A stretch of DNA of 38,300 bases. Origin: a virus. Below, piece after piece: positions 24,569-31,082 of the stretch (its first letter is position 1; every line of letters starts with the position of its first letter). The notes beneath the pieces were generated by a model. The model saw only the letters and a program-made list of their open reading frames with translations, ran no database searches and was not told where the DNA came from. The DNA lies in IMG/VR virus record IMGVR_UViG_3300029787_000131, positions 1 through 38,300 of that record, one strand, 5' to 3'. The translations under genes and the position numbers were made by a program.

Positions 24569-25471
24569 ATGAACGATCAAGTGTTGCTTACTCCAAACGT
24601 GTATCGCATTTCCGCGCTTGGAGAATTACGTGATCTAAGCGCGTTCGACATTCCCACTGAAATCGAACACCTCAACACACAATCCGGCCTTCAAATGCAC
24701 AGCAAGTTTGGCCGTGCTGTTGTTCGCAAAGACATCAATCAGGTTATCGGGCGCATTGGGCCTCGGACCCGCCACGAGCCGTTAATCAACAACCAAAAGC
24801 GTGCTGTTCAATATATCGAAGAAAGCGGCCTCGACCTGACCGGTTGCGTTGTGACCGATACGGTATTTGACAATGGCGCACGCGCTCGTCGTCAGGTTGA
24901 GTTCCCGCGTTACGTTGTCGAGCCCCAAGTCGGAGATATCACCCGCTTTATGCTTGATATATACGACTCTCAAAACAATAGCTGGGCGTTTCAGATAAAA
25001 TTTACGGCTATGCGGCTGTGGTGCCTCAACGGCTGCACCTCGCCAGACTTCCAAATCCGTGTCTACAACAAACACGGACAAAGCAGAAACGACTTTAGCG
25101 ATGGTGTTCGTGCTATTGCTGACGCTGTAGAAAACTTCGGCAAACGCGAAGACGAGTTTCGGCGTCTCATCAACCGGCAAACACGCCCGGACGATGCAGA
25201 AGAGGTCTACAAAAAGACCATTGCGTACAGCCGCAAAGAAAAGCCGTGGGCTCCGCAGTTTTCACAGCCCAAGCTTCAAGACCTGATCGATGCTTACAAC
25301 ACAGAAGCGTCGTACGCAGGTGACAATGCGTACGCCATTTACAACGGTGCAACACGTTGGGCAACGCACTTTGATACGCGCGGCAACCGCGCCAATGCCA
25401 TTGTTAACCGTCAGTCCAAAGTGGCTAACATGCTTAAATCCAAAGTATGGAAGGATCTAATTGATGCTTAA
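24569..25471 (+). CDS. DUF932-like protein
   Basis: The protein has 300 residues. The run INNQKRAVQYIEESGLDLTG, the central FTAMRLWCLNGCTSPDF (MRLxCxNG) and the late YNGATRWATH match the DUF932 family of phage and plasmid proteins, whose role is not firmly known but which often lie beside recombination genes. The frame is open back to an ATG at 24476 that would read through a hairpin; MNDQVLLTP at 24569 looks the natural start, though its ribosome site is weak (GTGAG). Confidence 0.75.
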   Translation: MNDQVLLTPNVYRISALGELRDLSAFDIPTEIEHLNTQSGLQMHSKFGRAVVRKDINQVIGRIGPRTRHEPLINNQKRAVQYIEESGLDLTGCVVTDTVFDNGARARRQVEFPRYVVEPQVGDITRFMLDIYDSQNNSWAFQIKFTAMRLWCLNGCTSPDFQIRVYNKHGQSRNDFSDGVRAIADAVENFGKREDEFRRLINRQTRPDDAEEVYKKTIAYSRKEKPWAPQFSQPKLQDLIDAYNTEASYAGDNAYAIYNGATRWATHFDTRGNRANAIVNRQSKVANMLKSKVWKDLIDA

Positions 25472-25721
25472 GATTGAAAAAGACGTAGTGATTCCAAGCC
25501 AACGCCGCAAAAATTCTTTTTCACAAAAAGCGCGACGCGCTGCGGCAGAAATGTCTGGAAGCGATAGCGTTGTAGTTAAAACCATATACGAACGTGACGC
25601 CTTAGTAAGGGCTATTAAAAATTTGTATGGTCCTAAATCGACAATAACCCGGAAAGAACTAACCGGGTATCGTGTGTGGCGATACACCGAAGAACGAGAC
25701 AGAATTGTCGCTGTTGCTTAA
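25464..25721 (+). CDS. Small basic unknown protein
   Basis: The protein has 85 residues, with a basic region (SQRRKNSFSQKARRAAAEMS) and a later segment (IYERDALVRAIKNLYGPKST, ITRKELTGYRVWRYT). It may bind nucleic acid by composition. The ATG lies inside the end of the DUF932-like gene (overlap eight bases). Confidence 0.55.
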   Translation: MLKIEKDVVIPSQRRKNSFSQKARRAAAEMSGSDSVVVKTIYERDALVRAIKNLYGPKSTITRKELTGYRVWRYTEERDRIVAVA

Positions 25722-25920
25722 CGCGACTGAAGAAGAAGAGTACCCGCGTGTTGCCAAAGAACTGGTGAACGCGGTTGCTCTTCAACTTCACGCTCGCCTC
25801 GGTCTTAGCAAAGAACTAAGCTCGATCTACGCCGATGAGATCCTTGACGAAGCACACAACATCGTTTGCGATCTCGTCAAAGAAGTAACTTCCATGAAGC
25901 TAAAGCCCGATAGCTTCTAG
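25672..25920 (+). CDS. Small acidic unknown protein
   Basis: At most 82 residues from a GTG; a TTG at 25714 is another possible start and no ribosome site decides. The body is helical and acidic (EEEEYPRVAKELVNAVALQL, then IYADEILDEAHNIVCDLVKE). It is the last gene of the SSB operon. Its end overlaps by 21 bases the end of the convergent P-like gene. Confidence 0.5.
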   Translation: MCGDTPKNETELSLLLNATEEEEYPRVAKELVNAVALQLHARLGLSKELSSIYADEILDEAHNIVCDLVKEVTSMKLKPDSF

Positions 25921-26379
25921 CCGTTCTACTGCTAACTCAAACCAGCGCAAATCGCTTTTGCGCTGTTTTATTTCCCCTTCTACAGCTTGATAGAAATCTG
26001 CCGGTTTAGGCATTGTGGGGTACACATGCTTTTTGAGGACTTCTTTTGCCGACCGCATGAGCAAATCGGCAGGTATATCTCGCAAGATGCTGTAATAGAT
26101 TTCGGTTGCAGCTTCAGACGGTAAGTCGACCTGTAGCGTTTCCGTAACCATGTCGAGCATTCTGGCAATTTCTGGTACTTCAGATTTTGCCAGACTTGCC
26201 TCAAGAACCGATATAGCATCTTCCAAGCGGTCATCGATTTCGATGTGATCCAGATCAAACGGTGCCGTGGAGAGGATCATCTCGGCTCGCCGCCTGAGCA
26301 AGGCGCTGTCGGTTTTGCTGTCGCCGCTCGTCGGCAGTGATTTTGTGCGGTCGATTGGCACTACGTTGTTGTCTGTCAT
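25900..26379 (-). CDS. Replication protein P-like (helicase loader candidate)
   Basis: The protein has 159 residues. An acidic helical centre (HIEIDDRLEDAISVLEASLA) is followed by helices and a C-terminal part with KKHVYPTMPKPADFYQAVEG, which resembles the end of lambda P-type loaders where a Trp/Tyr-Pro-x-Pro-x-x-F/L segment occurs. Position directly after an O-like gene supports a helicase loader. ATG 26379 has GAGGA nine bases upstream; ATG 26397 adds six residues. The start lies 125 bases inside the O-like gene in another frame. Confidence 0.55.
   Translation of the reverse strand: MTDNNVVPIDRTKSLPTSGDSKTDSALLRRRAEMILSTAPFDLDHIEIDDRLEDAISVLEASLAKSEVPEIARMLDMVTETLQVDLPSEAATEIYYSILRDIPADLLMRSAKEVLKKHVYPTMPKPADFYQAVEGEIKQRKSDLRWFELAVERLEAIGL
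25943..25973 (+). terminator. Terminator of the SSB operon inside an opposing gene
   Basis: CAGCGCAAA pairs with TTTGCGCTG around TCGCT, then TTTTATTT follows. This strong rightward terminator lies 22 bases after the last plus-strand stop codon and within the C-terminal codons of the minus-strand P-like gene (GEIKQRKSDLRW). Confidence 0.85.
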
Positions 26380-26926
26380 CTTTAAATTTCCTCGCATTTC
26401 TCATCCAAGAACGAAAAGCGGCGTTCCAGTTCACCTTCTTTGAAGTTTTTGAACCAGAAGCCCACCAATAATCACAAAACGCTTTAAACTGATCGTTGAG
26501 ATCGAACTCGATACCGTATTCGCTGGTAAGAGCATTCCACGTTTTTTCATCGCATTGAAAATCGTCTGGTAAACGATGCGGTGCCTTCTTCTTATTGTTT
26601 AATTGTTCTTGGTATTGTTCCGGATCAGCGGGCTGATGGGTCGTATCAGTATGCTGATAGGTGTTATCAGTATGCTGATGGGTCAGGTGGTATCGTGACG
26701 ACGTACCACGCACTCTCTCAACACGGATGTAAGCGTTTTTTTCGAGTTGAGAGATCGCTGAACTAACCCATGCCTGAGAACGATTAAGGCACTGGCTGAG
26801 TTCAGCTTGGCTCGGCCAGCAGATCCCGTTTTTTGATGCGTAGGTCGTAAGACACGCATAGAGCGCAATCGCGTCAGGGGTTAAGTCACCCTCAAACAGC
26901 GAGGCAGGTACGATACCGAACCTCAT
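26255..26926 (-). CDS. Replication initiator O-like protein with N-terminal winged helix
   Basis: The protein has 223 residues. Residues about 10-75 form a winged HTH (LTPDAIALYACLTTYASKNG, CWPSQAELSQCLNRSQAWVS, LEKNAYIRVERV), as in phage replication organisers. A His/Thr/Gln repeat-like linker follows (HQHTDNTYQHTDTTHQPADP), then the C-terminal block FKAFCDYWWASGSKTSKKVN, WNAAFRSWMRNARKF, a signature of many phage O-like proteins. It should bind the origin and recruit the loader. The repeated CAGTATGCTGATGGG-type DNA in the linker could itself be origin iterons, as in lambda O. The start overlaps the upstream stop (ATGA). Confidence 0.8.
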   Translation of the reverse strand: MRFGIVPASLFEGDLTPDAIALYACLTTYASKNGICWPSQAELSQCLNRSQAWVSSAISQLEKNAYIRVERVRGTSSRYHLTHQHTDNTYQHTDTTHQPADPEQYQEQLNNKKKAPHRLPDDFQCDEKTWNALTSEYGIEFDLNDQFKAFCDYWWASGSKTSKKVNWNAAFRSWMRNARKFKDDRQQRSANRPHKITADERRQQNRQRLAQAASRDDPLHGTV

Positions 26927-27105
26927 GGCTGCATTCCATGCTGCACTCGTAAATTCACATAATAATCGTATTCAAGCTCTGCGATGTACGAACATCGAGG
27001 ACAGGCATCGATAATGTCGTAGCGGCGATCCATACCGGCGCGATAATTGTTAAAACGATCTCTAGAAATCATGCCAGTGTCCTGGCACACTTCACATTTT
27101 GTCAT
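26923..27105 (-). CDS. Small four-cysteine zinc-binding protein
   Basis: The protein has 60 residues. Two CxxC pairs, MTKCEVCQDTG at the start and DACPRCSY near residue 38, probably hold one zinc ion. A Tyr-rich C-terminus follows. It lies between the XRE regulator and the O-like gene and overlaps both. Role unknown, perhaps a replication accessory. The ATG at 27105 is preferred over a GTG four codons earlier. Confidence 0.6.
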   Translation of the reverse strand: MTKCEVCQDTGMISRDRFNNYRAGMDRRYDIIDACPRCSYIAELEYDYYVNLRVQHGMQP

Positions 27106-27340
27106 CGAGTTTCTCACTTGGTGATAAGATCAATCGTTGATTAAGAGCCTGTGCCCAACAAAACGCGTGGAAAAGCGTTGGCTTGCGAAATGAATTTTCC
27201 CATTTCGCCGTGAGGCCATCGGCAATTCCAAGGCGATCATCGACCTGTTCCTGAGTTAAACCGGAATTTTTCCGCGCAGTCCGAAACTGCTGTATCAGGT
27301 CTTCGGCAAACGCCATGTCTCTACGACGTGTCTGTGCCAT
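27092..27340 (-). CDS. XRE-family regulator (cII position)
   Basis: The protein has 82 residues. An HTH lies at about residues 15-55 (EDLIQQFRTARKNSGLTQEQ, VDDRLGIADGLTAKWENSFR). The tandem LTQEQ ... LGIADGLTAKWENS is standard for Cro/CI-type domains. The ATG at 27340 overlaps the end of the Cro-like gene by 20 bases; the frame runs further upstream but that part is a shadow. Second gene of the rightmost-to-left replication operon, where lambda has cII. Confidence 0.7.
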   Translation of the reverse strand: MAQTRRRDMAFAEDLIQQFRTARKNSGLTQEQVDDRLGIADGLTAKWENSFRKPTLFHAFCWAQALNQRLILSPSEKLDDKM

Positions 27341-27509
27341 CGATGATCTCCTCAACTTTTCGCGCAACCGCCAAACGGATGTCTCCGTCTCGTTGACGAG
27401 CGCGGTAAAAAGTCGAGTCAGAAACACCCGCTGTCTTAAATGCCTCAAGCAGTTTAACGCCTTGAGACTCAGCGCGTTTTTCAAGTTGGTCGAGGTAGCT
27501 CTCAATCAT
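27321..27509 (-). CDS. Cro-like regulator
   Basis: The protein has 62 residues with a compact HTH (KLLEAFKTAGVSDSTFYRAR, QRDGDIRLAVARKVEEII). It is the first gene of the minus-strand O/P operon and faces the repressor gene, the Cro position. The predicted -10 box lies only five bases before the ATG, so the mRNA may be leaderless. Confidence 0.65.
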   Translation of the reverse strand: MIESYLDQLEKRAESQGVKLLEAFKTAGVSDSTFYRARQRDGDIRLAVARKVEEIIDGTDTS

Positions 27510-27514
27510 ACCAA

Positions 27515-27543
27515 AAAATACTGCATAAACGCAGGGTTGTCTA
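27515..27543 (-). promoter_or_regulatory. PR-like promoter with operator in the spacer
   Basis: Reading leftwards, -35 TAGACA (27543-27538) and -10 TATTTT (27520-27515) are 17 bases apart. The operator CTGCATAAACGCAG (27521-27534 on the plus strand) occupies the spacer. The start site would fall at or next to the ATG of the Cro-like gene. Confidence 0.7.
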
Positions 27544-27561
27544 GTTCGTTTTTCGAATTAC

Positions 27562-27575
27562 CTGCATTAATGCAA
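27562..27575 (+). promoter_or_regulatory. Operator upstream of the repressor gene
   Basis: CTGCATTAATGCAA is the consensus palindrome with one changed end base. It lies 15 bases before the repressor ATG and 41 bases (start to start) from the operator of the opposing promoter, so bound dimers could interact. It probably mediates self-regulation. No good -35/-10 pair for the repressor is seen. Confidence 0.7.
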
Positions 27576-27589
27576 GTCAGGAGAATTTA

Positions 27590-28138
27590 ATGAAAGAAGA
27601 TGCCGAATGGTTGCGCAACAACCTCAATCAGGCAATGCGAGAACAAGGCTGGACGTGCGAACATTGGGCGCGTCAAGCTGGCGTAGCGCCAACAACCCTA
27701 ACGCGTTTTATGAACAAGCAAACGCACCACGTGCTATCTACATCGACGCTTTTAAAACTGGAAAAAGCGATAGGCAGACCGCTGCTTGGCAGCGTTGTTG
27801 AAGAACACCAATGGGAACACCAAGAAGCTGTTCAAAATAATAGAAAGGTTGGCATTTATATTAAATCTTGCCGTGAAAAAACGGGATATACGCAACGGCG
27901 GCTCGCAGTAGAATTAAATTTACAACATTATGGTATGATTTCTCAAATTGAGACCGGCAAAATACGCATGCCGTTTAAGTGGATACCAATATTAACACGT
28001 CTTATAAGTGCTGATGAAATTTACTTAACGCATTTGATAATGTCCTCTTATTATCCCGACATATATGCCATTGTTTCCAAAGGCAATCCTGACAGAATCG
28101 AGCCTAAAGAGGAGGTCGTAAATGAGATTCACAGATAA
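27590..28138 (+). CDS. CI-like repressor with two HTH domains
   Basis: The protein has 182 residues. The first HTH (about residues 8-62) includes WARQAGVAPTTLTRFMNKQT; the second (about 82-145) includes IKSCREKTGYTQRRLAVELN and MISQIETGKIRMPF. No Ser-Lys autocleavage peptidase domain is present, so RecA-driven self-cleavage is unlikely. It lies divergent from the Cro-like gene, with operators on both sides of the interval. AGGAG precedes the ATG. I infer it binds the CTGCATTAAYGCAG family; the Cro-like protein may bind the same sites. Confidence 0.72.
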   Translation: MKEDAEWLRNNLNQAMREQGWTCEHWARQAGVAPTTLTRFMNKQTHHVLSTSTLLKLEKAIGRPLLGSVVEEHQWEHQEAVQNNRKVGIYIKSCREKTGYTQRRLAVELNLQHYGMISQIETGKIRMPFKWIPILTRLISADEIYLTHLIMSSYYPDIYAIVSKGNPDRIEPKEEVVNEIHR

Positions 28139-28646
28139 AGAAATTGCGGCCTATGTTATCGCAAATGCCGTTCGTGCCATTAGAGATAACGATAGAAGAA
28201 CATATTATTTTGAGTTCGGCACAACCGATGAAGAAGAGCACTGGATGTTGCTTGTCATGTCCAAATATTCAAGCCCAACCGCCAGTAAACCTGTTGGTGG
28301 GTCGTTATATAAAGATCGCAACAAAATGTTTCATCGAATAAATTATTACAGCGATATCGACACCTTCGGGCAATCAATTGCGGACACATTTCGCAATCAA
28401 AAACATGCGTCAACAGCGTTTTGGACTCTTGTTGAAGAGGTTTTGGCAAATAACTCAGTTAGAGTTGGAGAAATTGCCCGGCAAGCAAGACTCCATTATT
28501 ACCTCGATATAACGGATGAACTTGAACCTAGCATAACCTTAAAACCGGGTTCTCTGTTCTCTGTGATAGACCACTATCACAACAGCATCGTTCATCGGTC
28601 CCAAGACAACGTTACACTTTTTCGCGTCATAAACGACAAAGCGTAA
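28122..28646 (+). CDS. Unknown protein co-transcribed with the repressor
   Basis: The protein has 174 residues with no recognised family. An N-terminal helix (KEIAAYVIANAVRAIRDNDR) is followed by a beta-rich segment (YYFEFGTTDEEEHWMLLVM) and mixed C-terminal region. GAGGAGG precedes the ATG, which lies 17 bases inside the repressor gene, so the two are coupled. That pairing suggests a role in immunity, repressor control or superinfection exclusion; this is inference. Confidence 0.6.
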   Translation: MRFTDKEIAAYVIANAVRAIRDNDRRTYYFEFGTTDEEEHWMLLVMSKYSSPTASKPVGGSLYKDRNKMFHRINYYSDIDTFGQSIADTFRNQKHASTAFWTLVEEVLANNSVRVGEIARQARLHYYLDITDELEPSITLKPGSLFSVIDHYHNSIVHRSQDNVTLFRVINDKA

Positions 28647-28655
28647 AAATTTTCT

Positions 28656-28701
28656 TTGCAATACTGCATTAACGCAGGTAATATATACTGCACAAACGCA
28701 G
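28656..28701 (+). promoter_or_regulatory. Recombination operon promoter with two operators
   Basis: The -35 TTGCAA (28656-28661) and -10 TAATAT (28679-28684) are 17 bases apart. Operator CTGCATTAACGCAG (28664-28677) fills the spacer. A second, CTGCACAAACGCAG (28688-28701), covers the expected transcript start and abuts the GGAG ribosome site of the exonuclease gene. The centres are 24 bases apart. Two sites here suggest tight repression, like lambda PL. Confidence 0.78.
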
Positions 28702-28706
28702 GAGCT

Positions 28707-29495
28707 ATGATGTACACACTGCACGATTTTACTGACGAGGAATACTTCAACCATCCTGCCGTTAACCGCAGCACGCTATGGAATATGCGGAAATCTGCGT
28801 TTCATACGCAAACCAAACAGCCGCGCACAGACGCCCTTGATGTTGGAACTGCAACACACTTGGTTGTGCTAGAAGGCGCAGATGACCGAGTAACCTTCTG
28901 GGACGGTCCAGATCGTCGCTCAAAAGCAGGTAAAGCGGCTTACGCAAAGTTTGAAGCCGATAACATCGAACACAATCGAATAGTCCTCAAAAAACAGGAC
29001 TATTACGATGTCATGTATATGGCCGAGGCTGTTCGCACTCATTCGGTTGCAAACAAACTATTCGGCGTACCCGGCAAAAAAGAAATTACAGCACGATGGG
29101 AACGCGAAAGCGTTGAACTCAAAGCCAAGTTCGACTTCTTGGCAGTAGACAGCAAGTACGCTGTAGATCTTAAGACCACTGTCGATGCCAGCCCAGACGG
29201 GTTTGCCAGAGCCGTTAGTAACTATGGATACTATTTCCAAGCCGCATTTTACCTCGACGCAATAAAAGAACTGGAAAGGTTCTATTTCGTTTGCGTTGAG
29301 AAAAAGACCAACGCTGTTGCCGTTTATTTTTTGGAACGCGACAGCGCCTACGTCCAATACGGGCGTAGCCAAATGCACAATTGGCTCAAAGACTACGCTG
29401 TTAGCGATCTTAGTGGTTATTGGCCCGGTTATACCGAAGACGAGCCGATGGAGCTTGTCGCCCCCTACTGGATGTCACAGGAGGCCGCAGAATGA
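28707..29495 (+). CDS. RecE-like exonuclease (PD-(D/E)XK, exonuclease VIII type)
   Basis: The protein has 262 residues. The motifs are VGTATHLVVLEG (residues 46-57), Asp143 in KAKFDFL, Asp154-Leu-Lys156 in AVDLKTT and the QxxxY helix QAAFY (178-182), as in RecE/YqaJ-type nucleases. The enzyme would resect double-strand ends to give 3' tails for strand annealing. GGAG stands just before two adjacent ATGs. It is first in the operon under two operators and is followed by the annealing-protein candidate. Confidence 0.85.
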   Translation: MMYTLHDFTDEEYFNHPAVNRSTLWNMRKSAFHTQTKQPRTDALDVGTATHLVVLEGADDRVTFWDGPDRRSKAGKAAYAKFEADNIEHNRIVLKKQDYYDVMYMAEAVRTHSVANKLFGVPGKKEITARWERESVELKAKFDFLAVDSKYAVDLKTTVDASPDGFARAVSNYGYYFQAAFYLDAIKELERFYFVCVEKKTNAVAVYFLERDSAYVQYGRSQMHNWLKDYAVSDLSGYWPGYTEDEPMELVAPYWMSQEAAE

Positions 29496-29677
29496 TCTGC
29501 CAGACTTGTCACGGCAACGGATACGTCCGTCGCCCAAGAGCAGCGATAATCAACCGCTTTTTAAAATACACAACTTTTCGTGTGCAAGAACACATGAATT
29601 GCCCAGCTTGCAATGCACAGGGAGTTAACCATGACCCAGAACGAAGCGATACTGAACTACTTGCAGTCGGGCGGTAG
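29492..29677 (+). CDS. Small zinc-ribbon protein, DnaJ-like CxxCxGxG
   Basis: The protein has 61 residues. MICQTCHGNGYV at the start and MNCPACNAQG near residue 35 are paired CxxCxGxG-type knuckles that bind one zinc, as in DnaJ. The ATG overlaps the exonuclease stop (ATGA). Role unknown; it resembles other four-Cys phage proteins and could hold a nucleic acid or partner protein. Confidence 0.65.
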   Translation: MICQTCHGNGYVRRPRAAIINRFLKYTTFRVQEHMNCPACNAQGVNHDPERSDTELLAVGR

Positions 29678-29849
29678 TCTCACAGGACTTGAGTCCGTTA
29701 ACGAGTTCGGTTGTATGCGGCTTGCCGCTCGAATAGCCGACCTCAGAGCAGACGGCCACAATATCAGTGATTGTTGGGTCGAAAAACCAAACGGAAAACG
29801 CTTTAAGCGTTACTTCCTCAAAGAAACACAACAAGAATTGGAGTTATGA
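29631..29849 (+). CDS. Small winged-helix (HTH_39-like) protein
   Basis: The protein has 72 residues: TQNEAILNYLQSGGSLTGLE, then FGCMRLAARIADLRADGHNI and a C-terminal wing with GKRFKRYFL. This is the common small HTH protein found in phage recombination operons (I recall PF14090). GGGAG precedes the ATG at 29631. The start overlaps the zinc protein gene by 47 bases. Confidence 0.75.
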   Translation: MTQNEAILNYLQSGGSLTGLESVNEFGCMRLAARIADLRADGHNISDCWVEKPNGKRFKRYFLKETQQELEL

Positions 29850-30436
29850 TGGCAAAGTTACCCGAAAAAATTAAAGGCATTCTCAATCAATACGGTCTAG
29901 GCAAAGAAGCTGTATGGGATTGCCACGGCACGTGGGTTATGTACCACGCACCACTCGAGCAAATTGCCGCAAAGGCGGGTGTCACTTACGACGACCCAAC
30001 AGTTATCGAAGCCGACACCAAAAACAAAACTGCGACTATTATGATGCGCGGTCATTTGCCATCCGGTGCATCAGAAGTCACGTTTGGCGAGGCGTCACCG
30101 CAGAACTGCAAAAACAGCTATCCGTGGGCAATGGCAGAAAAACGTGCCAAGGACCGGATTGTATTAAAACTCGTTGGCTTGCACGGCTCCGTCTACAGTA
30201 TGGACGAAGCTGATTGGCAAGATAAGCCCCCTGCCCCACAGGCTGAACCAGCCAACGAAAGTACACCACCGGCTTCAATTGATGACATTAAAGACGCCAT
30301 CAATAAATGTGCGACCAAAAAGGCGTTGATAGAGTTCAAGCGCACGCTTGGTCCGAAAGTCGAACATTTCGACGCTAAACAGATCGCTGAGTTGAAACAA
30401 CACAGTGACTCACACGAAGCATCACTGGCTGCATAG
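29849..30436 (+). CDS. Single-strand annealing protein candidate
   Basis: The protein has 195 residues. The central segment YPWAMAEKRAKDRIVLKLVG followed by LHGSVYSMDEAD is widespread in phage proteins next to RecE-like nucleases and resembles the A-E-K/T-x-A-x-x-R helix of Rad52/ERF-type annealing proteins. A Pro/Ala-rich linker (about residues 130-145) and a helical C-terminal domain follow. Position after exonuclease, as bet after exo, supports the role. The second of two adjacent ATGs has the better spacing from GGAG. Confidence 0.6.
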   Translation: MAKLPEKIKGILNQYGLGKEAVWDCHGTWVMYHAPLEQIAAKAGVTYDDPTVIEADTKNKTATIMMRGHLPSGASEVTFGEASPQNCKNSYPWAMAEKRAKDRIVLKLVGLHGSVYSMDEADWQDKPPAPQAEPANESTPPASIDDIKDAINKCATKKALIEFKRTLGPKVEHFDAKQIAELKQHSDSHEASLAA

Positions 30437-30716
30437 TCCGTCTAACCCCCCTAGTGCGTCCGTATTCGCACACCTTCATGGGCGGCCCTTACACAGTCGT
30501 CAGTAGTCGAGAGCAGATGTCGTCTGATTAATGCCCGCAATTGATGTTTAGATTAATCAGTCGGGTAAGTTAGTTGGGGGGAGACGTTAAAAGTCGGGAT
30601 GTTGGCTAATAAATCTGCTCACGTGTAACAGGTAGACCGGGATGCCAGGATAAGTTTAGCGCAGTCGATGGCAGTCAATTGCGTTAGACACCCGGACCAC
30701 ATACAGAGAGGGATAT
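30437..30716 (+). ncRNA. Structured RNA candidate between recombination and regulator genes
   Basis: A 280-base gap holds a nested set of helices. CGTCT-AA-CCCCCC (30439-30451) pairs with GGGGGG-AGACG (30576-30586), leaving a two-base bulge. GTGCG pairs with CGCAC (30454-30471). CTGATTAAT pairs with ATTAATCAG (30524-30560), and its loop CCCG (30534-30537) can pair with CGGG (30562-30565) as a pseudoknot. CCGGG pairs with CCCGG (30637-30695), enclosing GTTTAGCGCAG with TTGCGTTAGAC (30654-30689; 11 pairs, three G-U). I match it to no known RNA family. It could be a cis-acting leader for the following gene or a free RNA. Confidence 0.55.
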
Positions 30717-31082
30717 ATGGTTAAAATTAACAATGCAAAACATTTAGCTGCGTTATCGCAGAGATCTATTTTTGCAGAACTATGCGACGGTGACGATCCG
30801 CAACAAGTTCAACGCACGTTAGATCGATTAGGTGTCGGTCAGAAAGCAAGGATCGAGTTGCCACTCCGCGACCTCGATAACTGGAAAGAAACAATCGAAA
30901 TGCTGAAAGGTTTAGCGAACGACCTAACAGCAATTTATATCAACGAAGACTATAATGATTTCGAAAAAATTAGGGCTGGCTTTAACAGAAGCAGAGGCGT
31001 ACAGTTTTCTTTATCAGAGCTACACCGCACTCGTCCGACTTACTCGGACTACACCACATCTAGTGGTAAGAGGAGGTGGTAG
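30717..31082 (+). CDS. Unknown protein downstream of the structured RNA
   Basis: The protein has 121 residues. The N-terminal 85 residues look like a normal folded protein (KHLAALSQRSIFAELCDGDD, RTLDRLGVGQKARIELPLRD, IEMLKGLANDLTAIYINEDY). The last 35 (FNRSRGVQFSLSELHRTRPT...) are low in order and overlap a second frame, so the gene may in truth have been extended through it. GAGAGGG precedes the ATG. No family recognised. Confidence 0.55.
   Translation: MVKINNAKHLAALSQRSIFAELCDGDDPQQVQRTLDRLGVGQKARIELPLRDLDNWKETIEMLKGLANDLTAIYINEDYNDFEKIRAGFNRSRGVQFSLSELHRTRPTYSDYTTSSGKRRW

Noticed and set aside
25672-25713. Certain GTG start for the last SSB-operon gene
   Set aside because: The first 14 codons overlap the preceding gene and show no ribosome site, so the longer start is kept only as a maximum.
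27341-27505. Upstream extension of the XRE regulator to 137 residues
   Set aside because: The extra part is the Cro-like gene read in another frame; the ATG at 27340 gives a complete HTH protein.
30637-30700. tRNA-like end (CCGGG ... CCCGGACCA)
   Set aside because: Only five acceptor pairs form, there is no T-arm GTTCGA-like loop, and no anticodon arm; treated as part of the structured RNA candidate.
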